Shown piece after piece: positions 21,784-33,696 of a DNA stretch of 60,000 nucleotides (the first letter of the stretch is position 1; the number at the start of each line of letters is the position of its first letter). A program made the position numbers and the translations under genes. The notes under the pieces were generated by a model that was given only the letters and a program-made list of their open reading frames with translations, searched no databases and was not told the DNA's origin. The stretch is from Hydractinia symbiolongicarpus (taxonomy: Eukaryota > Cnidaria > Hydrozoa > Anthoathecata > Hydractiniidae): positions 8,744,001 to 8,804,000 of the forward strand of contig NC_079887.1 of NCBI RefSeq assembly GCF_029227915.1, in the 5' to 3' direction.

Positions 21784-24700
21784 CGTGTTTCTGTTTCATA
21801 ACCTCCTTTAGCTAAGAACATAATTTATCCAAACCTTCTTGGTAGTTAAAACTGTGTATGTGTTTTGTCAAGGGTATTCATCTGGTTGACAAATGCTTTA
21901 CTTTTTCAACTAAGGTTTGGTGCAGTAAGTTTTCGACAAAGACGTAAGGACTACGTATTTATACTTTGACACTTTACCACAAGCCCACCAATCGGTAAAG
22001 CAAAGCATCCACTAGATTCTTTATTGGTACATAATTTTATTTTTCTAAGTGAGTACAATAAAATTGCCCCTAACGATTTAATTATTCACACATCACGGTT
22101 TGTTAAGGTTTTAGCCTTAGCGTTCCATTTTCATGTGGTGCTCTTTTTTACCTGGTGATGAAACTTCACGAGTTATTGGCATTTATTTATTATTCGAGTT
22201 TGGCCGAGTTTGGCTAAAATTACGCGAAAAGGGTTAAAATCAATCAAAATAATGCCTGAGAATCACTACAATTATAGATCATTTGCTACCATTCATGAGT
22301 GATTTAATCAGTTTATTTTACGTATATAAAAATAGTTTTTTTTCTTCTTCTTTTTTTTATTGCCATTTATTCTTTGGAGTACTGTTGGAAGAAATTGTCA
22401 AACATTATAGTAACAAAATTGTGAGTCATCACAATCTTACAAATTTGCATTAAGAAAGACGTCCTTGTGCAATTATTTTTATTTACTTATTTACTATATA
22501 TCTATATATATACATTAATTCACTTAATAATAATTTTCATATGGAATATAAATAATAATAATTATAAGTACTGAATATTATACTTTTAAGCTCTTTAAAG
22601 ATTTTTAAGTATTTTCGCTAATCGATGATTTGTGCCTTTGCTTAAGTCTATCCGCAGTTGAACTCTCTTTCTACATTCTTCGTCACATCCAAATACAAAC
22701 ACAAATAATTCACTCTTCTTCTTTTTTATAGTAGACGTGTTTGAAGGTGAGATCTTATCTGTTGTTGTAGATGTTGTTGTTGTAATTCTTGTTGGTGTTG
22801 TTTTGATAGTTGGTTTTGTGAATTTATCAGCCAAAATTTTATCCGCCAATTTCTGTAAGTCTATGGACATTTGTTTGGATCCATTTGGTCTAGCTAACAC
22901 TTTGTTGTGAGTGCAAATAACAAAAAAAAAATGCTCAACATGTTCATTAGTGATTTGTTTTATGTTCTATTTCTTGTTTACAATGATTGATAATGTGGTT
23001 TTGATGTTTGTTTCTAAATCATTTGTTCCTTATATACACACATACCATTTGACTTAGTTTACATAATGATTTCCTCTATTGTTGAAAAATCGTTGGAGTT
23101 CCTTCTACGCAGACCAATAGGTCATATTCCTGTTACACAGTGCACGAGTTCAATATTTGTTGCAGAATGATTTAAGAGGTTAATGCAAAACATTGTCAAT
23201 CACGTAAATCCGTTCCTCGTAAATTTCACCTAATTTAGCTAGTAAAACATCCTTTTTCACCCTGAGGTCAAGGATTGACATGAAAAATGGGTGAGTGGAT
23301 TTCTGAATTAACATGTGGCATAAAACATATGTATAAAATTCTACCTGTTATTCTTTCAACCTGCAAAAACACATAAGTTTTGCCAACTATCTCTTTTTCC
23401 TAGCTCGATGTTAATTTTAAGATTATTTATTAGCAATTGGCGTGAATTGTTTTGTTGATGTGACAGGTGCGTCAGCTTTTTACTGGTTTTTTTCTCCAAA
23501 TGATATCATTCAAATTCAATTTTTCTTACAAAGAATAATTCAACTAACAAAGACAATTAATCAGATCAAATAGGAAAACCTGCACTTTCACTCAGATACT
23601 GGATGTATGATAAGACAGAAGAAACAAAATAAATGTTTCTTCCTTCAAGCGTTCACAATTAAACATCTAAAAAAGACACCGAAGGAAAGGATAAAAAGAA
23701 TAAAATTACAACACATTCACACGTGACTGAGACAACTAATTGCAAAATCTGATGTATCACGCAAGATGGAGGACAAAAAGCGACTCAATCTCTGTTGCAA
23801 TATTACCACGTGCCACACTTTCAAACTCACAGAAAATAAAAGATCAAAGTTTTTATGCATTATTTTTTATTGATGGATTTATTTTAGATCTTAAAAATAG
23901 CGTGCAATTATAGTTCCAAAAATATACTGACTTTGACTGCAGTAGATTTTTGTTAGCCAACACTACAGGGACCAAAAAAGGGGAAATTTACAATATTTAG
24001 AATTCTTAGTGGGAAAAGTAGATCTTTTTTAATTCTAATTAATTCATAAGCTTTCTATATATATTAAGGAATGTACTACAGCTTAAATGATTACGACCAA
24101 ATCTTCATTTTGAAAAAGGACATAACCTTTTTTTACTCTCCATTCACTCTTAGCTACCTGTAATAGCTTATCCAATTTGATGTCAGTAGTATTGAGGTCT
24201 ACATCCGAAATTATTTCAGGCAAAACATAATACCTTATTTACGCCTGCCCAACCTCCTTTCCTGAAATGATCAAGAAGACACTTATTCAATAGGGTATGT
24301 TCAAAAAGGGAGGGTGACTCATTTAGAAATTATTTGTAAAATGTAGTAACATAATAGTTTTTAAAAATATTTTTATTTGGTAAATTGTGTTGCTTTACAG
24401 CGATAAATACTATTGTATTGGGTAAAGTAAGGTTTTTTTAGTCTTTCGAACTCATTTCCAAGTTCCTTAATTTGCATTAGCAATCGTAAAATTCGTCAAA
24501 CGTTTTGCATTTACGAAGTAGGTTCTAAAAAATTCAGCACAGTTGTCACAATTATCAATCCTTTTGTACGCTTGACCTGATGCAATATTGTCTCCACGTT
24601 AAAACAAGAATAGGAAATAGCAGTATTTTAATAATTTGATTTCCACAATTTTAATTTGTGTTGTTACATTGTCACTTCAGTTCGTTTTTTTTAATTGACA

Positions 24701-27180
24701 ATAATTGATTACTTAATTAATGGTGACTTTGCTTTAAATTATAATAGGATATCGCAGCATCCTAATAATCTAGATTGTGTACGCAACGGAATTACGTGGA
24801 TCAAAAGCAAATAGCCTTTCATTTGCCAATCGAATGTAAGAATTCAAATATTAAAAAAATTTTGAACTTTACTAGAATTAAAAGAAACATGACGTAATGA
24901 ACTCTTTGGAAAGTGCTATTACTTTTACAGGAAAGAAAACTTTTTGTTTTAACTAGGTCAAATCTTGAATTCCAACAGTATTAAAATTAAAATGAGATTT
25001 TCCGTCACTTAAGCGTTCTAACAAATAGTGCGTAAAGTCTTACAGGACAACGGTCGGTGCTTGTACCAAAAGCTCGGGTTTTGCTTCTTTTTTTTTCCTT
25101 TTCTTTCGTTTGTATTCACAAATTCTTTGCCTCCAAATTTAACTTGTTGATTCATCTCTAGTGTGGTAACAAAACCATGTCATAACAAGCCACGAAAATT
25201 TTGTTAAAATGTTTTACCAAAGTTTCTCAATTTTACCTTCTTCAAAGGGATGAGTAGCATTAGGTTTATTTCCCATTTCTAATAAGGTAAGTTGTTTCTG
25301 TCTGCTAGCCAAAACATTCTTTGACCTGTCGAATTCTTTGTATGTTTTTTTTTCATGATCATTAAGAAGTCTTAGTCATGGGTTCGTGGTTGCATTTAGT
25401 TTGTCCAGTTTTGGATTAGTTGTGGGTATTTTTTTCATAGTTATTTTTTACTAGTTTTTAACCATGCATGAAAAATCCACACTCCATCTTATCTAATTAA
25501 CATGATAAAAAATCATGACTTTCCTTGATAAAAAAATTCAGTCGTTGAGAAATTGGTAAATTTTGATATCTGCTTAGATTTTCTGCCAACCAAAAAATCG
25601 CTAATTTCAACGTCGATTGTAGTAGACCTTTTGGGAACCGTAGTCAAGGGCTGTGACGACAATCACTGTATTTTAAAAAAGAAATTACTTTACATTTCTT
25701 TAATGATTCTTGGACAAACTTAAATAAAAAATAAAACCTGATTGGAATTGCGAAATTTTTATGTTAGCAAATTATTTGTCATGGTTTTCTTTATTACTGT
25801 TTACTCTTTTTTTTACTGTAAACAATCTATTCTGTCCAGTTTCCACGTATTTTTGTTGATAGTTGACAATTTTACTGTGAAATGATGTTTTTATTCCTTA
25901 AAATATCAAAATTTGTATGTCAACATCATGCTTGGCAATTTTTGTTTAACTGTATTACATGTTTTAACTGACAAAATGCCTAAAAATTGTTCAAAAATTC
26001 GATTTTCATTTTAACTGCTTCTTCTACAGCCATATATTTTTATAAATTCATATTTATTGTTATACGCAATCAAAGGTTTAAATTGAGAAACATAACAAGT
26101 TCTAGTTTTCTTAAGAGAATGAAAATGCACTGTCCAAAAATTTATCCATGCAGTTTAAATACGTCATGTTTCTGTTAATATTAGGCTGTCTTTGAGTCCG
26201 CAGTTTGCTTACATATACATCCATATTGTATTTTTACTTCAAATAAATCAAGTGTAGAACTCATTAAATCTGCGGAAAGTCAAAGTTGCAAAAAGTTCAA
26301 CAATGAATATGCATCTTGTGACAATATGCATGTTTGATGCTAAAAACAATTTATTGTCTTTCACATTGCTTTAATTTTTTGCATTGACGAAATTAGCTAC
26401 TGTCTACATTTTCGTCAATCAATATTGCCGGGCGTTCGTCGCAGTATTGTAACTAGAAGAAAGTTTTTCCGCTGAATATATGTTTTTCAAGATGTATTTT
26501 TAATTTAAAGAATTTAGCAAAATCAAAATCAACAATTTTATCCTTAGAACTCTATAATCTAAATGCGTAAGTGATTTTTTTTGCTTTTATTTTGAAAGTA
26601 AATCTTATTTAAGGCTATTTATTTCTAATAGGCAATTATCATATCAAACTTTCCATCTTGCCTTACATTCGGCTACAGTAGATGCGAGTTGTACATTATT
26701 TGCTAAATATTAGAGAAAGACTCTTTAGATCTTTCAAGTTCCTGTTAATATTCATTGGTGATTAAAGAAAAAAAGAGGTTAAATATCTCCACATTTAAAT
26801 ATTTCATAACGTCAAACTTTTTATTTATTTGGGGGCACTTAATTTCAAGGATTGGTAATATGATCACATTTTTTGATTTCAACTTTAAGACTTGGAGGTC
26901 AAAATACAAGCGTTGGGTTGACGTTCTCAATTGTGAGTCATCTTGGATTTGCCTAAAAAACACAGCAATCCGTAAAACATACAATCCGTCTTATTATCGC
27001 CGTTATAATCCTGTGTGTATATCCGGGTATATTCTCTAGGTTGTAGTTTATTGCAACTTCAAAACACATTTTACTGGAAATTGTTTTAAAATGCGTATAT
27101 TTTTATGTACCTAGGCCTTGACGCGCTTATCACATCTGGACAAACTGTTATCTTGTAAACATGTGGATGGATATTTTTAA
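21784..27180. repeat. Segmental duplication unit B
   Basis: Aligns in order with unit A. The right end (26,660-27,180) is repeated again at 29,031-29,540. Unit B contains peptide copy B, the shortened 15,701-like frame (23,180-23,314), and decayed versions of the exon-like frames. It carries extra segments at 23,880-24,120 and 26,570-26,990 relative to A. Confidence 0.8.
22595..22947 (-). pseudogene. Small secreted peptide, copy B, signal-peptide frameshift
   Basis: From VLARPNG onward this copy keeps the same frame as copies A and C through the Thr-rich linker, KKKK, FVFVFGCDEECRKRVQLR and the final LAKILKNL. Upstream, the ATG at 22945-22947 matches the other starts, but the signal-peptide region is 7 bases shorter, at and after a run of ten T, so the ATG frame meets a stop (TAG) before joining the rest. 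The only in-frame codon near the join is GTG. The promoter TATA word is kept (23029-23036). It is either a recent pseudogene or there is an assembly error in the homopolymer. Confidence 0.75.
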
Positions 27181-27270
27181 AAAGACTACCCGGGAAACCC
27201 GGCGTCGAAACGCCGGGGTAAGTCCGAGGGCAAGGTGTGACCCGTCGTTAAACACTATCTGGAGCACTTT
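27181..27270 (-). mobile_element. Truncated second copy of the Helitron-like 3' end
   Basis: It matches 20175-20260 (hairpin at 27198-27217), at the same unit position as in A, and is cut where the direct repeat begins at 27271. The shared insertion point in A and B means the insertion came before that duplication or was copied with it. Confidence 0.65.
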
Positions 27271-29030
27271 TACTCACGAAATTATTTACGTCCTAAATTT
27301 TAGGTGAGTATTTAAATATTCGCACACAAGCAACTCGCGAGCGCTCATTGTCACTTTCGTTCTACTACACACTTCATATTTTCTAAGGAAAACGAGAGGG
27401 GTCTTGTGCAATTGCAAGGAGTTTGATCGGATACTTCCCTGTCGGGCAGGTGAAACATGTTTCACAGAAACAGGGAAGAAACGGTACCTGCTCCTGATGA
27501 CGGCCGTTTTGGCAAGCCGATCATTCTCGTTGTTTTGGCAGTCTACACCTATCGTTTTTCTTCCGTTCTGTTTCATTTCATTTTGAGTTAAAATACTTTT
27601 ACTTTAATTGCATAACGTTAAGGCGCGCAAATTTTTACAATTTCCAAGCGTTGATAATTTGTTTTTTTGAACAAACGGGTTGCTGGACGAAAAGAAACGC
27701 AATAACTCGTTTACCTACAGGCACTATTTCCGCAACTTTATACTATAAATATGATATTACATGAGCGGAGGCCACCCTCCTTGAATACACACACACTATC
27801 TGTTCACCACGCTTTTTCCTCCAGCAACACCCTATCTAAAACCTCCAGACGAAAATCCCAGACCTACCAATAACCCGAACCATTGCACACATAAACAAAA
27901 TAACCTGATGCACCATGATAAATGCATATACATATCCAAGTAACTCCCGCCATGTTTTTAGGAATTAAGAGCTTATCTTTACCAATTCCTCTTTTATCCT
28001 GGAGAAACGACTAAACCACCAAAATATTTTTCACCACCCCAGTCCATGGTATACACCGCTATAGGTGTATTACTCAAAACCCAACATCCCCAGACCAACG
28101 GAAACCTATAACGATTCGAGAAATAGGTCGAAATATATCATGCATTTCACTTAATCCAAAGCCTATTCCGAAATTTATCGCTCCCTTATTCGAACACTCT
28201 TGTTTACATGAAAGTCCGCAAGCACTTTTACATACTCTGGAACTTAAATAAAGATTTAGGATCCAAAATTCCCGCTTTACGCTTCCTTTTGCGTCCGACA
28301 ATTATCCAGAAGTAAAAAAACGGATCGAATTCACCCGCCCCCAGATTCGAACATCGTTGTTTACATGAAAGTCCGCAAGCACTTTTACATTTCCCGAAAT
28401 TCGATTAAAGAATTAGGATGGAAAATTCCCGCCTTTTTTATGCTTCCTTTTGCGTCCGACAATTATCCACTGACTACAACAAAAACATTACAGGAATTCA
28501 GGGTTAGGTATTTCCGCTTTCCAAGTTGTCAACGACATAGTTTTACTCACGAAATTATTTACGTCCTAAATTTTAGGTGAGTATTTAAATATTCGCACAC
28601 AAGCAACTCGCGAGCGCTCATTGTCACTTTCGTTCTACTACACACTTCATATTTTCTAAGGAAAACGAGAGGGGTCTTGTGCAATTGCAAGGAGTTTGAT
28701 CGGATTCTTCCCTGTCGGGCAGGTGAAACATGTTTCACAGAAACAGGGAAGAAACGGTACCTGCTCCTGATGACGGCCGTTTTGGCAAGCCGATCATTCT
28801 CGTTGTTTTGGCAGTCTACACCTATCGTTTTTCTTCCGTTCTGTTTCATTTCATTTTGAGTTAAAATAATTTTACTTTAATTGCATAACGTTAAGGCGCG
28901 CTAATTGTTACAATTTCCAAGCGTTGATAATTTGTTTTTTTGAACAAACGGGTTGCTGGACGAAAAGAAACGCAATAACTCGTTTACCTACAGGCACTAT
29001 TTCCGCAACTTTATACTATAAATATAATCT
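27271..29030. mobile_element. LTR-like element: two 490-bp direct repeats around 780 bp
   Basis: The segments 27271-27760 and 28542-29031 are almost identical (I count only a few base changes). They start TTTTACTCACGAAATTATTT and end near a TATA-like TTTATACTATAAATAT. The 780-bp middle has no long frame. It contains a diverged tandem repeat with TTGTTTACATGAAAGTCCGC at about 28200 and 28358. This could be a small non-autonomous LTR element (TRIM-like) or a tandem duplication. Target duplications and a primer-binding site were not found, which weakens the LTR reading. The 96-residue minus frames in each repeat (27286-27576, 28559-28849) are probably chance. Confidence 0.5.
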
Positions 29031-30039
29031 TACATTCAGCTACATTAGATACGAGTTGTACATTCTTTGCTTAATATCACAGAAAGACTCTTTAGATCTT
29101 TCAAGTTCCTGTTAATATTCATTGGTGATTAAAGAAAAAAGAGGTTAAATACCTCCACATTTAAATATTTCATAACGTCAAACTTTTTATTTATTTGGGG
29201 GCAGTTAATTTCAGGGATTGGTAATATGATTCCTTTTGTTTGATTTCGACTTTTAAGGCTTGGAGGTCAAAATACATGCGATGGATTGACGTTCTCAATT
29301 ATGCGTCACCTCGGATTTGCCTAAAAAATACGACATTTCTTAAAACATACAATCTTATTATCGCCATTATAATTCTGTGTGTATATCTGGTTATATTCTC
29401 TAGGTTGTAGTTTATTGCAACTCCAAAACACATTGTACTGGAAAATTGTTTTAAAATGCGTATATTTTTGTGTACATAAGCCTTGACGCGCTTATCACAT
29501 CAGGACAAACTGTTATCTTTTAAACATGTAGATGGATATTATAAAGAAAGTATTATGTGTTTCATAACCTCTTTTGGCTAAGAACATAGCTTATCCAAAT
29601 CCTGCTATCACATTGTGTCTTGGTAGTTTAAACTGTGTATTTTTCAAGGGTATTCAACTGGTTGACAAATTCTTAGCTATTTTTTTAACTAAGAATTGGT
29701 GCAGTGAGGTTTTGACACAGACGTAAGGACTACGAATTTATATTTTGGCAAATATTTGACTAAACTGTGCATATTACCGTATGACTATGGTTGCAAATGT
29801 TACTGATTCCAGAGAAAGGATAATTTAGTTCAATGCGTGGAGTATTATTTCCTTCCCTACGTCATGTTCTTGTCTACTGAAAAGTCACATTAAATATTGG
29901 GTTTGCACGTTGACCTTTTTGTACAATGTCATCGACGCTTGTCATATGTAATCAATTAATTAGTAGGTAAACTCGTTACTTCTGCATTCCATATGATTAA
30001 CCATAAAATCCATAGTGCATTTAGAGCTCCCATTTTAGC

Positions 30040-30235
30040 TACGGAAGGCGTGCAAGCATAACAGCCGCTAAACTAGACAACCGCCTAAGATATCAATCCT
30101 ATTCTCATGCTGAACGTTAAGCAGAAAGGATCGATTCACACTTTATAGTCTCTAGCCTGACTCGGTCGGTGTTTGAACCCAAGACCTTTCGCACTGTAGG
30201 CGAGCCCTAGTCGGTAAAACAACACCTCTTCTATA
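30040..30235 (-). mobile_element. tRNA-derived SINE remnant
   Basis: On the minus strand the segment GGGTTCAAACACCGACC (reverse of 30165-30180) is a good RNA polymerase III B box. It lies downstream of a block TACCGACTAGGGCTCGCCTA that fits the A-box side of a tRNA-like head. A related, more diverged copy occurs at 46,685-46,835 (CAACTAGACAATCACCC here CTAAACTAGACAACCGCC). Unit B keeps a short related piece at 21,985-22,010. Confidence 0.5.
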
Positions 30236-30813
30236 CTTTTTTATCTTTACATATTTTTATCTTTTCAAGTGAATACAATAAAATTGAACTAATAAATTTT
30301 AGTTTGCTACATTTTACCGTCTTTTAGATAACGTTTTTAACAAATTGATTATTCACAAAAGCACTTCTTTAATGTTTTTCATGTTGGTGCTCTCTTTTAC
30401 TTTCTGACGAAAATTTACGAATTATTGGCATTCATTTGATTTTATACAATTTGGCTAGTTGACAAAAGTTACGCGAAAAGTGTCAAAGTAAATGAAATAA
30501 ATCCCTGAAATTCACCACAATTCTTGATTGATTCATTTAGTTTATTTTACGTTAAAAAACAGTTTTCTTTTTTCATTCATTTCTATTTATTTTCTTGAGT
30601 ACTGTTTGAAAATATTGTCAAACATGATAGTAACAAAATTGTGAGTCATCACAATCTTACAAATTTGCATTAAACAACACGTCCTCTTGCAATTATTTTT
30701 ATTTACTTTTTTACTATATATCTATATATACATTTATTCACTTAATAATAGTTTTCATATGAAATATAAGTAATGATAATTATAAATACTAAATATTATA
30801 TTTATTAAGCCCT

Positions 30814-31173
30814 TTAAAGACTTTTCAGTATTTTCGCCAATCGATGATTTGTGCCTTTGCTTAAATCTTTCCGCAGTTGAACTCTCTTTTCGCATTCTTC
30901 GTCACATCCAAACACAAATATAAATACTTCACTCTTTTTTTTTGGTATAGTAGACGTGTTTAAAGGTGAGAGCTTTGCTGTTGTTGTCTTTGTTGTTGTT
31001 GTAATCCTTGTTGGTGTTGTTTTGATAGTTGGTTTTGTGAATTTCTCAGCAAAAATTTTATCCACCAATTTCTGTAAGTCTATGGCCATTTGTTTGTATC
31101 CATTTGGTCTAGCTAATACTTCGTAGTGCGTGAAAGCAATCACAAGTAACGGGAAAATACTCCAGATGTTCAT
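30814..31173 (-). CDS. Small secreted Thr-rich peptide, copy C
   Basis: Intronless, 119 residues, same length as copy A. The signal peptide is identical to A (MNIWSIFPLLVIAFTHYEVLA). Changes cluster in the middle (KTTTAKLSPLNTSTIPKKKS). The C-terminal module keeps VFGCDEEC, KRVQLR, DLSKGT and HRLAKIL. TATA word at 31254-31261. It is the most likely functional partner of copy A. No homology to a known peptide family is recognised. Role could be in defence, signalling or as a structural glycopeptide; the sequence does not decide. Confidence 0.8.
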   Translation of the reverse strand: MNIWSIFPLLVIAFTHYEVLARPNGYKQMAIDLQKLVDKIFAEKFTKPTIKTTPTRITTTTKTTTAKLSPLNTSTIPKKKSEVFIFVFGCDEECEKRVQLRKDLSKGTNHRLAKILKSL

Positions 31174-32130
31174 TGTTGATTTTTGTATCTTCTATCTTTT
31201 GGGACTAACGATTGATGATGTGGCTTTGATGTTTGTTTCCAAATCATTTGTTCCTTATATACACTTTAACTTAGTTTACATAATGAGTTCCTCTATTCTT
31301 GAGAAAAAGTTGGAGAACCTTCTACGCAGATCAATAGGTCATATTCCTGTTACACAGTGCACAAATTTCATGTTTGTTGCAGAATTATTACATTTGATTG
31401 GTTGATACAAAACATTGTCAATCACGTAAATCCGTCCTTCATAAAAATCAGTTAATTAAGCTAGTAATACATCTTTTTCTTGTTCCACCCTAAGGTCAAC
31501 GATTGACATGAAAAATGGGTGAGTGGGTTTCTGAATTACAATGCGGTCAAATTATTTCCTACAAAATAAAAAAGTTTACCCGATGTTTGTTTCTCCTGCT
31601 AAAAAGTTTTTTGCGCTGTTTTTCTCGTACATATAAATTCAATTTTTTCTAACAAACAAAGATATTTAAATTAATCTAAGGAAATATTAATGCGTGTAGT
31701 CAGATATGATGGGTGTGATAACAGAGAGCAAACAACATGCGCCTCTTTTTAAATTTTGAAACCAAACAGCTAAATGAGATCTAAGAACAAGGAAAGGGAT
31801 AGAAGGATGTATTACTTCATTTTTAGAGGTGATTGAGGGGTCCCCCACTTAAGATATGGCATGCCATCTAATGCAAAGTCCCAAGTTTCATGCATACGAG
31901 TTGACTCACTCTCAATTGCGTGTATGGCACGTGCCATAGTTTTCAGAAGCACAGAAGGTGACCAATCAATATTTTATATACTTGTATTTAATAATGAATT
32001 CCTGTCTCTTTTTTAGATGTTATACATCTGCATAAAATTATTTGTCAAGTAGCAATGCGACTTAAGCAGTATTATATTAAACTTCAATAGTTTTGAGCTA
32101 AAAAGGTGGACATTTACACTATTTTTTAAG

Positions 32131-33696
32131 AAAAATCACAATATTACCCAATTCTTATAAAATCTTTGGCAGCTACTTACAAAACGCCATGTTTTGTTGG
32201 AACGGACTCCAATTATATTTCGAGAATAGAGAAACTGATTGTGCAACTCCAGTGAACATTTACATGTATAGTTTAATAGCTCCAGGGTTTGTGACAGCAG
32301 ATTAAAAGTAGGTAGAGGAGGGGGTGAGTTATGAAAGCTTCTCTTCTTTCAGTAATAAAAATTTATTCTCAGAGTAGATGTTTAAGTGTAAAGTAAAGAA
32401 CCCTCAGTTAAAGGTAAAACCTGCAGTGAAGGTTATGTTGTACATATCTCGCTTTTCTTAGGGTTCCAAAATAACGTCAACTAAAGACATGCATGATAAG
32501 CAGATGTTGCATGCTCATTTGTTGGATAACAAGGTTTATTCACTTGGGATAAGTATCACGACGCCTGATGCGAAGCAAAAAAGACATGCAATATCTTATT
32601 TGTTCTAAAACTGTTCCTTAAAACAGAAGAAAACAACAAAAGCTTACACGTGGACTCAACACAACATTTTCAAAGCCATTTATAATGTGTTAAACATGCT
32701 ATATTGCTATATAGCGGACAAATTGTTATAGCGAACACTTTTTCCAGAACACTTCATAGCCGACAAATTTTCAGAACTGTAAAAACATTTTCTTTCGAAA
32801 ATCACATTTCTTTAGCGGACATATTAATTATCAGGGAAATTAAAAATTACGAAAATAAATAAATTTATCTGATACATTCGCGTACTTTTACATCAATGCA
32901 TCGATCAAGTTTATCAATAGCTTTTTAAAAGGTTCTATGACTCTGCTGCCTACATAAAATAGGTAATCAACAGGTATCTTAAGTCCAAGACCAGCTCCTC
33001 TGTTCACCCTGCTTGTGACAGCAACACGCATACAATGAATAGAAGCTTTTGTTTTTTTAATTTCCAACAACGTTTTTGATGTCGATAATTTATTGTGAGG
33101 TTAAAAGTTTCATTGCTAAGTTTTTGTTGTTGTTAATTTTGAACCATTCGTTTCACAGTATTCTTTTTTCTCTTCTTTTTTGGGAGGATGTTAAAACCTA
33201 TGTTGGATGCGTTGAAATCGGATATCAAAATTATTCAATCTCACTTTAATAATACTCGACTCGAATATCACAAGCTCTACTGAATAATTTTCGATGTTTG
33301 ATTTCACCTCATCCAATATTTGTTTATACTTTCGGCTTTAACTATTTTATGTAATTCTATGATGTTCCGCGCATAATTTATAGGTTTATGAAGGTGTGTG
33401 AATTAACTTCTATAGATTGGAGCTACATCCATGTAAATTGACACTTCAGAATGGTATTAATAGTACTGGTTCCCAAAGGAGCAAAAATGTGGTAGTTTTT
33501 ACTTATATTTACTTCACATAATATTTGTATACATCATTTTACAACGTAAGAACAAATGAAAAATACTAATTCCATTTTTTTTAAATTAAAATTCAAGCAT
33601 ACTTAAAAAAAAATTTATTTATCATGAATTACTAAACTGAAAGTTTGAAGCTCCAACTAACTTGATCGCACATTATTTTTATTGTTCAAGCACACC
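32131..33696. other. Intergenic stretch; one unidentified frame
   Basis: It follows the array and precedes the stop codon of the astacin gene. A minus frame at 32888-33100 reads ...TSRVNRGAGLGLKIPVDYLF... to a stop and looks protein-like, but I recognise no family. The segment 32715-32830 contains repeated TAGCGGACA-type words like those at 57,890, a decayed DNA-transposon end. Confidence 0.35.

Larger units (their letters stand above)
29031..32130. repeat. Segmental duplication unit C (partial)
   Basis: 29,031-29,540 repeats the end of unit B (26,660-27,180). 29,540-32,130 then aligns with the first part of units A and B: the block after GTTTCATAACCTC, the peptide gene, the 15,701-like frame, and a block ending near 32,130. 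Beyond this no similarity to the rest of the units was seen. Unit C has no Helitron insertion between GGATATTATAAAG and the next unit start, and carries a SINE insertion at 30,040-30,235. Confidence 0.75.

Noticed and set aside
27286-28849. Two almost identical 96-residue minus frames (27286-27576, 28559-28849) and matching plus frames
   Set aside because: Both strands are open and identity reflects the direct repeat itself. No motif or codon pattern supports a protein.
13880-32130. CRISPR array
   Set aside because: Repeats are kilobase-scale duplications and satellites, not short direct repeats with regular spacers, and the DNA is eukaryotic.
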